A stretch of 64,000 nucleotides of DNA from Agrobacterium larrymoorei (GCF_013322225.1 NZ_JAAMFB010000009.1:1-64000); one strand, 5' to 3'; shown: positions 8,634 to 17,554, counted from the first letter of the stretch. Program-made: numbers and translations. Notes: generated by a model not told the origin, from the sequence alone.

Positions 8634-10625
8634 ATGCATTTCGAAAAGACAGCAGATGGTTTCGATCTCTCCATCAATGGCACGCTCGTCCTGCGACACA
8701 GCACGGATGCCCCGGCCTTTTTCGCGGGCAGGGGCGAAGAGCGGATTGACATGTATCGCGGCAACTTCGATATCGAGGACTACGTGGTCGAGCGCGTGGC
8801 GCTTTCCCATGCCGAGGTCGATGGCGAGACAGTCAGGCTTTCTGCAGCAGCGGGACAGCCCGCGCGTCTGCTCCTTCGGCTTCAGAACAATACTGTTCAT
8901 CTTGAAGCACTCGATCCATCGATCAATCGTCTCTGGTTGCGTTTTGCTGCCGAAAAGGGTGAGCATGTCTGGGGCGGTGGCGAGCAGATGTCCTATTTCG
9001 ACATGCGCGGTCGCCGCTTTCCGCTTTGGACGTCAGAACCTGGCGTCGGTCGTGACAAGACGACGGAGATCACCTTCAAATCGGACGTGCAAAGCAAGGC
9101 GGGTGGGGACTATTACCACACCAATTATCCGCAGCCGACTTACTTGTCGTCTCGGCATTATGCCTTGCATGTCGAAACGAACGCTTATTCCGTTTTCGAT
9201 TTTCGCCGGGAAAATTTTCACGAGATCGAAATCTGGGCCATTCCGGACCGCATCGAGTTGTTTGCGGCGGATACTTTCGTAGATATCGTCAGCCAGCTTT
9301 CGCTTCGCTTCGGGCGTCAGCCTGAACTGCCGGAATGGGTCTATGGCGGTGCGATCATCGGCCTCAAGAACGGCGAAAAATCCTTCGCCCGGCTGGACAA
9401 GATCCGTGCCGCCGGTGTTAAGGTCTCCGGGCTCTGGTGCGAGGACTGGGTTGGCCTTCGCCACACATCATTCGGCGCACGGTTGTTCTGGGACTGGAAA
9501 GCCAATGATGAGCGTTACCCTGCGCTACGCCAGAAGATCGCGGAGCTCGCCGATAGCGACATTCGCTTTCTCGGCTACGTGAACCCTTATCTCTGCGTCG
9601 ATGGTTCGCTCTTTCCTGAAGCCGAAGCTAAGGGCTATTTCGCGACGGATGACGAGGGAAAGACCGCATTGGTCGACTTCGGCGAATTCGACTGTGGCGT
9701 AGTCGATTTCACAAACCCGGATGCTGCTGAATGGTTTGCGGAAGATGTCATTGCCAAGAACATGCTGGACTTCGGCCTTTCTGGCTGGATGGCCGACTTC
9801 GGTGAGTATTTGCCGATCGACATCAATCTCGCCAACGGCGTCGATGCGAAACTGATGCACAACGCTTGGCCGACCCTGTGGGCCGAGGTGAACGCGAAGG
9901 CGGTAAAAAGCCGTGGCAAGACCGGTGAAACGCTGTTCTTCATGCGTGCAGGCTTTACCGGCGTACAGGCGCATTGCCCTCTTCTCTGGGGCGGGGACCA
10001 GTCGGTTGATTTCACCCGTCATGACGGCCTCGTCACGGTCATGTCGGGCGCGCTGTCCTCCGGACTTCTTGGAAACGCATACCACCATTCGGATATCGGC
10101 GGCTACACCAGCCTCTTCGGCAATGTTCGCACGGCAGAACTCTTCATGCGCTGGGCTGAAATGGCGGCGTTTACACCGGTAATGCGCACCCATGAGGGCA
10201 ATCGTCCACGTGACAATCTTCAGCTCGATCAGGACGAGGCGGTGCTGGCACATTTTGCCCGCATGACCAAGATTTACGTCCATCTCGCGCCTTATCTCAA
10301 GGCTTTCTCACACGAAGCGGCACAGACAGGGCTTCCCGTTCAACGGCCCCTTTTCCTGCACCATGAAGAAGATGCGCGCACCTATGCCATTCAGGACGCT
10401 TATCTCTACGGCCGCGACCTGCTCGTCGCTCCGGTTTGGAGGGCGGGCGAAGCAGAGCGAACTCTATATCTTCCTAAAAGCACCACATGGGTGCATGTGT
10501 GGAGTGGCCAAATCTATGAAGGCGGCCACGAGGTAATCGTGCCAGCCCCAGTGGGCAGCCCGCCAATCTTCTACCGTCAGGACACCCAAAGCGCGGAGCT
10601 GTTCGCCGCCATCCGAGATGTCTGA
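8634..10625 (+). CDS. smoI: SmoI, sulfoquinovosidase (GH31, KERWY type)
   Basis: Retaining alpha-glucosidase-fold enzyme of 663 residues that hydrolyses sulfoquinovosyl glycerol to sulfoquinovose. From this ATG the sulfonate-recognition residues fall at K245 (IIGLKNG), E270 (WCEDWVG), R283 and W286 (GARLFWDW) and Y491 (DIGGYTS). The nucleophile is D388 (MADFGE) and the acid/base D455 (WGGDQS). As I recall, these are the published positions in the A. tumefaciens enzyme, which also settles the start in favour of this ATG over one five codons earlier (8619). No signal peptide is visible, so it acts in the cytoplasm after import. It is the last gene of the rightward unit. Confidence 0.96.
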   Translation: MHFEKTADGFDLSINGTLVLRHSTDAPAFFAGRGEERIDMYRGNFDIEDYVVERVALSHAEVDGETVRLSAAAGQPARLLLRLQNNTVHLEALDPSINRLWLRFAAEKGEHVWGGGEQMSYFDMRGRRFPLWTSEPGVGRDKTTEITFKSDVQSKAGGDYYHTNYPQPTYLSSRHYALHVETNAYSVFDFRRENFHEIEIWAIPDRIELFAADTFVDIVSQLSLRFGRQPELPEWVYGGAIIGLKNGEKSFARLDKIRAAGVKVSGLWCEDWVGLRHTSFGARLFWDWKANDERYPALRQKIAELADSDIRFLGYVNPYLCVDGSLFPEAEAKGYFATDDEGKTALVDFGEFDCGVVDFTNPDAAEWFAEDVIAKNMLDFGLSGWMADFGEYLPIDINLANGVDAKLMHNAWPTLWAEVNAKAVKSRGKTGETLFFMRAGFTGVQAHCPLLWGGDQSVDFTRHDGLVTVMSGALSSGLLGNAYHHSDIGGYTSLFGNVRTAELFMRWAEMAAFTPVMRTHEGNRPRDNLQLDQDEAVLAHFARMTKIYVHLAPYLKAFSHEAAQTGLPVQRPLFLHHEEDARTYAIQDAYLYGRDLLVAPVWRAGEAERTLYLPKSTTWVHVWSGQIYEGGHEVIVPAPVGSPPIFYRQDTQSAELFAAIRDV

Positions 10626-10660
10626 ACGGAGCCAGAGTAAGAAGACCTCGCCGCGTTTTC

Positions 10661-10704
10661 AAGTCTATGGCGAAGAGCGATCTGTCGCTTTTCGCCATAG
10701 ACTT
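10661..10704 (+). terminator. Long hairpin after smoI
   Basis: A 20-bp stem with one G-T pair and a TCTG loop. The outer arms AAGTCTATGGCGAA and TTCGCCATAGACTT are perfect and the inner arms are AGCGA/TCGCT. No T-tract follows. It likely marks the 3' end of the smoEFGHI transcript or protects it from decay. Confidence 0.65.
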
Positions 10705-10920
10705 GCGAGCGGCGTTGGTTCTTAACAGACACGTTATGGCGCCTGCAAAAGGCGCCACATCATCCGCACCTATACGTAGCCAGAAGAAACTAATGCTCCA
10801 CTAGCATTTGCATCTGTCGCCCAATCCGCGTCATTTAATTCGTGTGGGCATCAGAGGCGCCAAGAATGCGGAACTGCATCTTAATGTATAATGAGGAATT
10901 TCTTGGCTTTAGGAAAGCGT
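10705..10920. other. Gap between smo cluster and tRNA-Gln
   Basis: No gene is seen. A small perfect hairpin, TGGCGCC/GGCGCCA with a 7-base loop, lies at 10737-10757 and could serve transcripts coming from either side. If the smo cluster entered by tRNA-directed integration, its right junction would lie at the tRNA 3' end bordering this gap. Confidence 0.5.
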
Positions 10921-10994
10921 TGGCTGGGGAACCTGGATTCGAACCAAGATTAACGGAGTCAGAGTCCGTCGTTCTACCGTTGAACTATTCCCCA
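10921..10994 (-). tRNA. tRNA-Gln (CUG)
   Basis: On the leftward strand the 74-base sequence folds as a full cloverleaf. The acceptor arms are TGGGGAA and TTCCCCA, and the 3' end is encoded as GCCA. The anticodon stem ACGGA/TCCGT encloses the loop CTCTGAC with anticodon CUG. The T arm contains GGTTCGAATCC. It reads CAG glutamine codons. Its 3' end faces the smo cluster. Confidence 0.95.
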
Positions 10995-11098
10995 ACGCTT
11001 CGGAGTGGCTGCGCCGCTTCGATAGGGGCGTCTATAAATGATTTATCTGTCCATGCAAGTGCAAAATTCATTTTCGGGTGTTCTTTTTAGACGGCTAC

Positions 11099-11536
11099 TC
11101 AAAGTCTGGCTTTGGTGGAGCGCGGGGTCGAGAGCAGGAGACTGGTTTCGCTGCCGGTGATGCCGGGAACGAGGCGGATGCGGCGCAGAGCGGCGTCGAA
11201 ATCGGTCAGGCTGGCCGCGCTAAGTTCCAGGATCAAATCCCAACGGCCATTGGTGGAGTGAATTTCCGAAATTTCCGAAAACCCTCCGAGCGTTTTGATA
11301 ACGCGGTCAGTTACGTGCCCCTCGATCTCGATCATCATGATGCCGCGGATCGCTTCCTCCACCGTATCGGCCCGCAGGATGACGGTGTAGCCGACGATCG
11401 TGCCCGTCCGTTCCAGTTTCTCGATTCTAGCCCGCACGGTCGCTCGCGATGCATCTGTTTCAAGCGCGAGATCGGAAATGCTCCGTCTTCCGTTGTGGCG
11501 GAGAAGTGTAATCAGCTTTTCGTCAAGACTGTCCAT
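11099..11536 (-). CDS. Lrp/AsnC-family transcriptional regulator
   Basis: A 145-residue protein with an N-terminal helix-turn-helix (LDEKLITLLRHNGRRSISDL, then SRATVRARIEKLERTG) and a C-terminal RAM ligand-binding domain. It is transcribed divergently from the arginase gene across a 116-base gap, the usual layout for an Lrp-type activator of amino acid breakdown. Arginine or ornithine is the likely effector, by analogy with arginine-responsive Lrp proteins that control arginase and ornithine cyclodeaminase in rhizobia. That effector is inference; the family is certain. Confidence 0.88.
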   Translation of the reverse strand: MDSLDEKLITLLRHNGRRSISDLALETDASRATVRARIEKLERTGTIVGYTVILRADTVEEAIRGIMMIEIEGHVTDRVIKTLGGFSEISEIHSTNGRWDLILELSAASLTDFDAALRRIRLVPGITGSETSLLLSTPRSTKARL

Positions 11537-11652
11537 GAATCACCAAATTGACGGTTTGATTGATCGAAATGATAAGTCCTATCCCTTATCTTGCCAATCT
11601 AAACTGTTCGTTCTGCCATCTGTTCATGATCTGATGTCTTTTGTGATAAACG

Positions 11653-12585
11653 ATGGAGAGCGGTGTGGACTGCAAACTTATTGGTGTTCCGTTACAGATC
11701 GGTGCCGGACAATTGGGCTGTGAAATGGGGCCAAGCGCCCTGCGAATTGCTGGCCTCAAGGTCGCTCTGGAAGAACTGGGACACAGCGTCACGGATCTCG
11801 GCAATATTACACCGGCGCCTTTTCGTGAATTGACCCATCCAAATCCTGCGGTTCATCATCTGCCCGAAACCGTTGCGTGGACTGAAGCGCTGATCGATGT
11901 CGCATATCGTGAGAGCGCGGAGGCGATGCCGATCTTCCTGGGCGGTGATCACGCGCTTTCGGCAGGCACGGTCGCGGGTCTTGCCCGTCGGGCTGGCGAA
12001 GCGGGCAGGCCTCTCTTTGTGCTCTGGCTGGATGCCCATACGGACTTCCACACGCTCGACACGACTAGCAGCGGTAATCTGCATGGTACACCGGTGGCTT
12101 ATTACACTGGGCGAAGCGGTTTCGACGGCTATTTCCCGCCGTTGATACACCCTGTCGATCCATCCAATATCTGCATGATCGGTATCCGCAGCGTAGACCC
12201 TGCAGAGCGCGCAGCGTTGCGGGACTCTGGCATCACCATTCACGACATGCGCTCCATCGACGAACACGGCATGGCAGTGTTGTTGCGCGAATTTCTTGCA
12301 CGCGTCGAGGCGGCGAACGGGCTTTTGCATGTGAGTTTCGATGTCGATTTTCTCGATCCCGCCATTGCGCCCGCCGTGGGCACGACCGTGCCGGGTGGTG
12401 CGACATTTCGGGAAGCGCATCTGGTTATGGAAATGCTGCATGACAGCGGTCTCGTCTCCAGCCTCGATCTGGTCGAACTCAACCCCTTTCTGGATGAGCG
12501 GGGACGCACGGCAACCTTGATGGTGGATCTGACGGCAAGCCTCATGGGCAAACGCGTAATGGACCGCCCCACTCGGGCAGGCTGA
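11653..12585 (+). CDS. rocF: Arginase
   Basis: A 310-residue enzyme of the ureohydrolase fold that splits arginine to ornithine and urea. The binuclear manganese ligands appear as GGDHALSAGT, WLDAHTDFHT and VSFDVDFLDPA, and a late ELNPF carries the conserved glutamate. It is followed after 14 bases by ornithine cyclodeaminase, so the pair turns arginine into proline plus ammonia and urea, supplying nitrogen and carbon. The length is typical of bacterial arginases, and the sequence fits arginase better than agmatinase. The Lrp gene upstream probably controls it. Confidence 0.92.
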   Translation: MESGVDCKLIGVPLQIGAGQLGCEMGPSALRIAGLKVALEELGHSVTDLGNITPAPFRELTHPNPAVHHLPETVAWTEALIDVAYRESAEAMPIFLGGDHALSAGTVAGLARRAGEAGRPLFVLWLDAHTDFHTLDTTSSGNLHGTPVAYYTGRSGFDGYFPPLIHPVDPSNICMIGIRSVDPAERAALRDSGITIHDMRSIDEHGMAVLLREFLARVEAANGLLHVSFDVDFLDPAIAPAVGTTVPGGATFREAHLVMEMLHDSGLVSSLDLVELNPFLDERGRTATLMVDLTASLMGKRVMDRPTRAG

Positions 12586-12599
12586 CGAGGAGGAAACCA

Positions 12600-13679
12600 A
12601 TGACTGCTGCACCTAAACTGAACATCGTCCCCTTCGTCAGCGTCGACCACATGATGCGACTGCTTTTGAAAGTCGGTATCGAGACTTTTCTGCGCGAGTT
12701 GGCAGATGTGATTGAGGAAGATTTCCTGCGTTGGGAATCCTTCGATAAAACACCGCGGATAGCCTCTCACTCGAATGAGGGCGTCATCGAGCTCATGCCG
12801 ACCAGCGATGGCACGCTTTATGGCTTCAAATACGTGAACGGGCATCCAAAGAACACGAAAGAAGGGCGCCAGACCGTGACGGCCTTCGGTGTTCTTTCCG
12901 ATGTTGGCAACGGCTATCCGCTGCTGCTTTCCGAGATGACGATACTGACCGCGCTCCGAACTGCAGCAACCTCGGCTGTGGCGGCCAGACATCTTGCAAG
13001 GTCTGATGCCCGTTCCATGGCGATCATCGGCAATGGCGCACAGAGCGAATTTCAGGCTCGCGCCTTCAAGGCGATATTGGGTGTCGACCAATTGAAGCTC
13101 TATGATATCGATCCGGCAGCGAGCAGAAAATGCGAAGCAAATCTCGCCGGGCAGGGCTTTTCCATTATTATCTGCGATAGTGCGGAAGAAGCGGTGGAAG
13201 GTGTAGACATCATCACCACCGTCACCGCCGACAAGCAGTATGCTACGATCCTGACGGACAACATGGTCGGACCCGGAGTCCATATCAACGCAATTGGTGG
13301 CGATTGCCCGGGTAAGACGGAACTACACCGGGACATACTGCTGCGCTCTGATATTTTTGTGGAATACCCGCCGCAGACGCGCATAGAGGGTGAAATTCAA
13401 CAACTGGATGAGGACCATCCGGTGATGGAGCTATGGCAAGTCATGGCAGGCTTGGCAGCCGGCAGAACGGACGGTCGGCAAATTACACTCTTCGATAGTG
13501 TGGGCTTTGCAATCGAGGACTTTTCAGCGTTGCGTTACGTTCGTTCCAAGCTGGCCGCGACTGGCCTGTTCGATGATCTGGACCTGCTGGCAGACCCGGA
13601 CGATCCACGCGATCTCTACGGTATGTTGCTGAGATGCGAGGCGGCAAACGGAAAGCCTGCGGCTGCGGCAATCGCTTGA
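12600..13679 (+). CDS. ocd: Ornithine cyclodeaminase
   Basis: A 359-residue member of the ornithine cyclodeaminase / mu-crystallin family, converting ornithine directly to proline and ammonia with bound NAD+. The Rossmann segment reads MAIIGNGAQSEFQARAF, and the active-site strand GDCPGKTELHRDIL carries the conserved aspartate (NAIGGD). It follows arginase in one unit with a GAGGAGG ribosome site. Agrobacteria also carry Ti-plasmid homologues for opine use; this one is next to a chromosomal arginase and so serves arginine breakdown. Its stop is three bases from the converging transporter gene. Confidence 0.92.
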   Translation: MTAAPKLNIVPFVSVDHMMRLLLKVGIETFLRELADVIEEDFLRWESFDKTPRIASHSNEGVIELMPTSDGTLYGFKYVNGHPKNTKEGRQTVTAFGVLSDVGNGYPLLLSEMTILTALRTAATSAVAARHLARSDARSMAIIGNGAQSEFQARAFKAILGVDQLKLYDIDPAASRKCEANLAGQGFSIIICDSAEEAVEGVDIITTVTADKQYATILTDNMVGPGVHINAIGGDCPGKTELHRDILLRSDIFVEYPPQTRIEGEIQQLDEDHPVMELWQVMAGLAAGRTDGRQITLFDSVGFAIEDFSALRYVRSKLAATGLFDDLDLLADPDDPRDLYGMLLRCEAANGKPAAAAIA

Positions 13680-13682
13680 GGT

Positions 13683-14558
13683 CTAGCGCCGATTTTTGCG
13701 GGCGGCCATCTGTTCGCGCCATATCGTAAAAAGACCGGCGGCAATAACGACCATTGCTCCGATGACCATATGTAGCGTCAGCACTTCGCCGTAGATGGTA
13801 ACGCCGACGATGGAAACCAAAACGAGCTGATAATAGGAAAAGGGTTGAACGGAGGCGGCATCGGCGAGTTCGAAGGCACGGATTAGCAGATAGTGCCCGC
13901 TGGCTCCGGTGATGCAGAGGGCCAGCATCCATAGCCAGTCCTGCGGTGCCATGTTGACCCAGTAAAACGGGCCCACAAGGGTAAGCGCTGCGGCACCGGC
14001 AACACCGGTATAGAAAAAGCTCGTCATCGCAGTGTCGCTGCGGCTGGCAAGTCTGGTCAACACGCCATAGAGCGCCAGCATGAAGGCTGCGACGAAAGTG
14101 ATGAGCAGGGTGAGATCGAAACCGGTTTCGTCCGGTTTCAGAATGATCAAAACACCAATGAACCCCACAAGGATCGCTGACCAGCGTCGCCAGCCAACTT
14201 TTTCACCGAGCAGCGGAACCGACAATGCCGCTACGATGAGAGGGGTGGACGCGAAGATGGAGTGCGTGTGGGCCAGTCCGACCGTGGTAAAGGATATGAT
14301 CGCAAAAATGATCTGCACCGCAAGGAGGACACCGCGGCTTACCTGAAGCCAGAAGCGGTTTGAATACGCCGCTCCCTTTACGCCACCTTGAGAGCGCGCC
14401 GCTATAATGACGACGAAAATCGCGAAGGCCCAATAGCGTAGCATCGTCACGAAAACCGGCGAATAGGTCTGGCCCAGATGCTTCGAGATGCCATCCTGTG
14501 CTGCAAAAATCGTGAACGCCAAAAGCGCGTAAAGTAATCCGGCTGATTGGGAGGGCAT
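13683..14558 (-). CDS. EamA/DMT-family membrane transporter
   Basis: A drug/metabolite-transporter protein of about 291 residues with ten predicted membrane segments in two EamA repeats: AGLLYALLAFTIFAAQDGIS opens the first, and WAFAIFVVIIA and HSIFASTPLIVAALSVPLLG follow. Substrate is unknown; relatives export amino acids, metabolites or drugs. It converges on ocd. I chose the ATG that places the first membrane segment close to the N-terminus; a GTG twelve codons upstream (14594) keeps the frame open and may be used instead. Confidence 0.82.
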   Translation of the reverse strand: MPSQSAGLLYALLAFTIFAAQDGISKHLGQTYSPVFVTMLRYWAFAIFVVIIAARSQGGVKGAAYSNRFWLQVSRGVLLAVQIIFAIISFTTVGLAHTHSIFASTPLIVAALSVPLLGEKVGWRRWSAILVGFIGVLIILKPDETGFDLTLLITFVAAFMLALYGVLTRLASRSDTAMTSFFYTGVAGAAALTLVGPFYWVNMAPQDWLWMLALCITGASGHYLLIRAFELADAASVQPFSYYQLVLVSIVGVTIYGEVLTLHMVIGAMVVIAAGLFTIWREQMAARKNRR

Positions 14559-14737
14559 ATAAAACTCTGGGCTGAACCGGTGCAGGAAAGGCACCAGTAA
14601 TTTTTAGATGTCGTGAATGTAACGGAAAATACGAGTCACGAAAGTGCTTTAGGCGTTCCACGACGGTTTGTCAGCGAATAGCTGCCTTGCAACAACAACA
14701 GCACAGATGAGCGACTAAAAATTTTCAAAAATCGCTC

Positions 14738-14768
14738 TTGTATCTCTAGTTGCTAGAGGTCGTAGACC
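14738..14768 (+). promoter_or_regulatory. MerR-type metal-responsive promoter of zntA
   Basis: A -35-like TTGTAT and a -10-like TAGACC are separated by 19 bases, and the spacer holds the dyad ATCTCTAG-TTG-CTAGAGGT. An overlong spacer filled by a dyad is the hallmark of promoters activated by MerR-family regulators such as ZntR, CueR or CadR. No merR-type gene lies next to it, so the regulator must be encoded elsewhere. Confidence 0.7.
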
Positions 14769-14790
14769 ATATTCAGATAAAATCGGGAAT

Positions 14791-17049
14791 ATGGATATGA
14801 GCGCGTTTTCGACAACCAGATTTCGAATCGGCGGCATGGATTGTGCATCCTGCGCCAGTAAGATCGACACGGCAGTTCGGCGTATGCCGGGTGTTGAGGA
14901 CGTCTCGGTTTCCGTTACTGCGGGTACGATGACGCTCAACCATGCCGAGGGCAGCGATCTGGAGGCAATCGGCAGAAAAGTGAAAGGGCTCGGCTACACG
15001 GTTGAGAAATTGTCCGGGCGCGAAACCAGCAAGAAGCCGGCACATGTGCATGGCCCGTCCTGCAATCACGCGCATCACGACCACGATAAAAGTCACGCTC
15101 ATGATCATGCGACCCAAGATCATGCCGCTCAAGCCGCAACGTTCTCTGACGTTGAGGGACTGCATGGCCATGATCACGGCCTCTCCAGCGGACCGTGGTG
15201 GAAGAGCAAAAAGGGTCGGTCGACGATTTTGGCGGGTCTGGCACTGGTTATTGCCTACGGCGTCGGGCATCTTTTCCCATCGATACAGCTCTATGCTTTC
15301 GCACTTGCCATGCTCGTTGGCCTCGTGCCGATTGCACGTCGCGCCATTATGGCGGCATTGGCGGGTACGCCTTTTTCAATCGAGATGCTGATGACGATTG
15401 CCGCGGTCGGTGCGCTCGTCATCAATGCCACGGAAGAGGCGGCTGCGGTTGTTTTCCTGTTTCTCGTCGGGGAGCTGCTGGAGGGTGTCGCAGCGGGTAA
15501 GGCGCGCGACAGTATCAAGTCTCTTGCCGCACTTGTTCCGAAGACAGCACTTCTGGAAGAGGCGGGCAAGACGCGGGAAGTTCCAGCGGAAACACTTGCT
15601 GTCGGCGCCATCATTCTGGTGCGTCCGGGCGATCGGATTTCTGCCGATGGTATTATCGTTTCGGGTGAAAGCGCAATTGATGAAGCGCCTGTGACGGGCG
15701 AGAGCGTACCCGTGCGCAAGGGCGCGGAAGATGCTGTATTTGCCGGAACGGTGAATGGCGATGCGGCGCTTCGCATTCGTGTGACGGCATCTGCTGAAGA
15801 CAATACCATCGCTCGCGTCGTAAAGCTGGTGGAGGAAGCACAGGAAAGCAAAGCGCCGACGGAGCGATTTATCGACCGCTTCTCGAAGTATTATACGCCG
15901 GGCGTAGTCCTCGTTGCGGCACTGGTAGTAATCATTCCGCCATTGTTCATGGGCGGTGCCTGGGCCGAGTGGGTCTACAAGGGACTGGCCATTCTTCTGA
16001 TCGGATGCCCTTGCGCGCTTGTTATTTCCACGCCAGCTGCCATAGCCGCATCGCTTTCCGCCGGTGCTAGGCGTGGGCTGCTGATGAAAGGCGGTGCGGT
16101 TCTCGAGGGTTTGGGCAAGGTGACTGCCGTCGCTATGGACAAGACCGGCACGCTGACGGAAGGCAAGCCCAAAGTGACCGATCTCGTACCGTTCGGCAAA
16201 TCCGGCCCGGAAATATTGCGTCTTGCCGCTGCGCTCGAGACGGGATCGAGCCATCCGCTCGCGTTGGCCATTCTTGGCAAGGGAGAAGAGGACGAGATCG
16301 ACGTACCGTTCGCAGAGAATGCCAAAGCGCTCGGCGGCAAAGGGGTGACGGCAACGGTCGAAGGGCAGAATATTTTCTTCGGATCGCCAAAGGCCGCGGC
16401 AGAGATTGTCACCGTTCCCTTCGCGCATCAACGAATGATGACTTCGCTCAACGATGAAGGAAAGACGGTTTCCGTGCTGGTCGTGGATGGCAAACTGGCG
16501 GGCGCAATCGCCATGCGGGATGAGCCGCGTCGCGATGCCATCGACGGTGTGAATGCACTCAAAAGTGCTGGCGTAAAAGTCGTGATGCTGACGGGTGACA
16601 ACAAACGCACCGCAGCAGCAATCGGGGAAAAACTCGGCATCGAGGTGCGCGCCGAGCTTATGCCTGAAGACAAGCAGCGGATCGTGGGTGAGTTGAAGCT
16701 GCAAGGTTTTGTCGTTGGCAAGGTGGGCGACGGCATCAACGATGCGCCAGCACTTGCCGCTGCCGATATCGGTATTGCCATGGGCGGTGGTACGGACGTC
16801 GCTCTGGAAACGGCGGATGCCGCCATTCTGCATGGGCGCGTAGGTGACGTTGCAAAGATGATAGAGCTTTCACAGCGCACCATGCGCAATATCTTTCAGA
16901 ATATTGCCATGTCCCTGGGACTGAAGGCAGTGTTTCTGGTGACGACGATCATAGGGATCACCGGGCTTTGGCCGGCTATTCTAGCCGATACCGGTGCGAC
17001 GGTTCTCGTGACGATGAACGCCCTGCGGCTGTTAAGGCCCGTCAAGTGA
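14791..17049 (+). CDS. zntA: Zn/Cd/Pb-exporting P1B-type ATPase
   Basis: A 752-residue metal pump. An N-terminal heavy-metal domain has GMDCASC at 15-21 (C18, C21), followed by a histidine-rich tail near 84-112 (HDHDKSHAHDHATQDHAA) that suits zinc or cadmium. Then come two membrane segments, the actuator loop, the transport motif CPC in IGCPCALVIST, the phosphorylation site DKTGTLTEG, the SSHPLA nucleotide-domain motif and the hinge GDGINDAPALAAADIG. It uses ATP to push divalent soft metals out of the cytoplasm. Zn2+/Cd2+/Pb2+ specificity is inferred from the His-rich region and similarity to ZntA; copper pumps usually lack it. Confidence 0.92.
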   Translation: MDMSAFSTTRFRIGGMDCASCASKIDTAVRRMPGVEDVSVSVTAGTMTLNHAEGSDLEAIGRKVKGLGYTVEKLSGRETSKKPAHVHGPSCNHAHHDHDKSHAHDHATQDHAAQAATFSDVEGLHGHDHGLSSGPWWKSKKGRSTILAGLALVIAYGVGHLFPSIQLYAFALAMLVGLVPIARRAIMAALAGTPFSIEMLMTIAAVGALVINATEEAAAVVFLFLVGELLEGVAAGKARDSIKSLAALVPKTALLEEAGKTREVPAETLAVGAIILVRPGDRISADGIIVSGESAIDEAPVTGESVPVRKGAEDAVFAGTVNGDAALRIRVTASAEDNTIARVVKLVEEAQESKAPTERFIDRFSKYYTPGVVLVAALVVIIPPLFMGGAWAEWVYKGLAILLIGCPCALVISTPAAIAASLSAGARRGLLMKGGAVLEGLGKVTAVAMDKTGTLTEGKPKVTDLVPFGKSGPEILRLAAALETGSSHPLALAILGKGEEDEIDVPFAENAKALGGKGVTATVEGQNIFFGSPKAAAEIVTVPFAHQRMMTSLNDEGKTVSVLVVDGKLAGAIAMRDEPRRDAIDGVNALKSAGVKVVMLTGDNKRTAAAIGEKLGIEVRAELMPEDKQRIVGELKLQGFVVGKVGDGINDAPALAAADIGIAMGGGTDVALETADAAILHGRVGDVAKMIELSQRTMRNIFQNIAMSLGLKAVFLVTTIIGITGLWPAILADTGATVLVTMNALRLLRPVK

Positions 17050-17055
17050 CATCGT

Positions 17056-17089
17056 CTTTGTCGCGGTCATCCGAACGACCGCGACAAAG
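17056..17089. terminator. Bidirectional terminator between zntA and moaE
   Basis: Perfect 13-bp stem CTTTGTCGCGGTC/GACCGCGACAAAG with an 8-base loop, between the two converging stops and touching the moaE stop codon. Confidence 0.8.
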
Positions 17090-17551
17090 TTATTTCCACT
17101 TATCCTTCGCGCTCTCATCCGCACCTCGCGCGGAAATCCATTCGCCTGTCTTGCCGCTCTCGCGATGTTCTTTTTTCCAGAACGGCGCTGAGGTTTTGAG
17201 ATAGTCCATCACGAAATTGGCTCCATCGAATGCGGCCTGTCGGTGGCGCGAAGCGGCGATGACCAGCACGATGTTTTCGCCGGTGGCGATCTTGCCGTAG
17301 CGGTGGATTGCGGTGAGGCCGAGTAGACTGAAACGTTTGATCGCAATTGCGCCGATGCGGGCGAGTTCCGCTTCGGCCATTCCGGGATAGTGCTCCAGTT
17401 CCAGAGCGGAGAGTGTGCCGCCATCATCACGGCACAGACCGGTAAAGGTGACGACAGCGCCAATGCTTTTATCGCCTTGCGTCAGAAACCTTGCCTCCGC
17501 AGCGGCATCGAAATCCTCTGCCTGAACGCGGATGGTGGGAATGACGGTCAT
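17090..17551 (-). CDS. moaE: Molybdopterin synthase catalytic subunit MoaE
   Basis: The 153-residue large subunit of molybdopterin synthase, which puts two sulfurs carried by MoaD onto precursor Z (cyclic pyranopterin monophosphate) to form molybdopterin. Family features are VGAVVTFTGLCRDD-like N-terminal sequence, LELEHYPGMAE, IHRYGKIATGENIVLV, and the active-site segment SRHRQAAFDGANFVMDYLK followed by PFWKKE with catalytic lysines. It lies three bases after moaD. The cofactor would serve molybdoenzymes such as the oxidoreductase at 25.8 kb. Confidence 0.93.
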   Translation of the reverse strand: MTVIPTIRVQAEDFDAAAEARFLTQGDKSIGAVVTFTGLCRDDGGTLSALELEHYPGMAEAELARIGAIAIKRFSLLGLTAIHRYGKIATGENIVLVIAASRHRQAAFDGANFVMDYLKTSAPFWKKEHRESGKTGEWISARGADESAKDKWK

Positions 17552-17554
17552 GTC

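Noticed and set aside
6764-8764. Long leftward open frame opposite smoF-smoI
   Set aside because: Its translation is highly charged and glutamine-rich with no domain, and the opposite strand encodes two clear permeases; it is a shadow of their codon use.
10842-11090. Short rightward frame across the tRNA region
   Set aside because: It includes the tRNA-Gln gene on the other strand and so cannot be a protein gene of meaning.
15376-16833. Leftward frame of 485 residues opposite zntA
   Set aside because: Antisense to the ATPase core; no motifs and no ribosome site.
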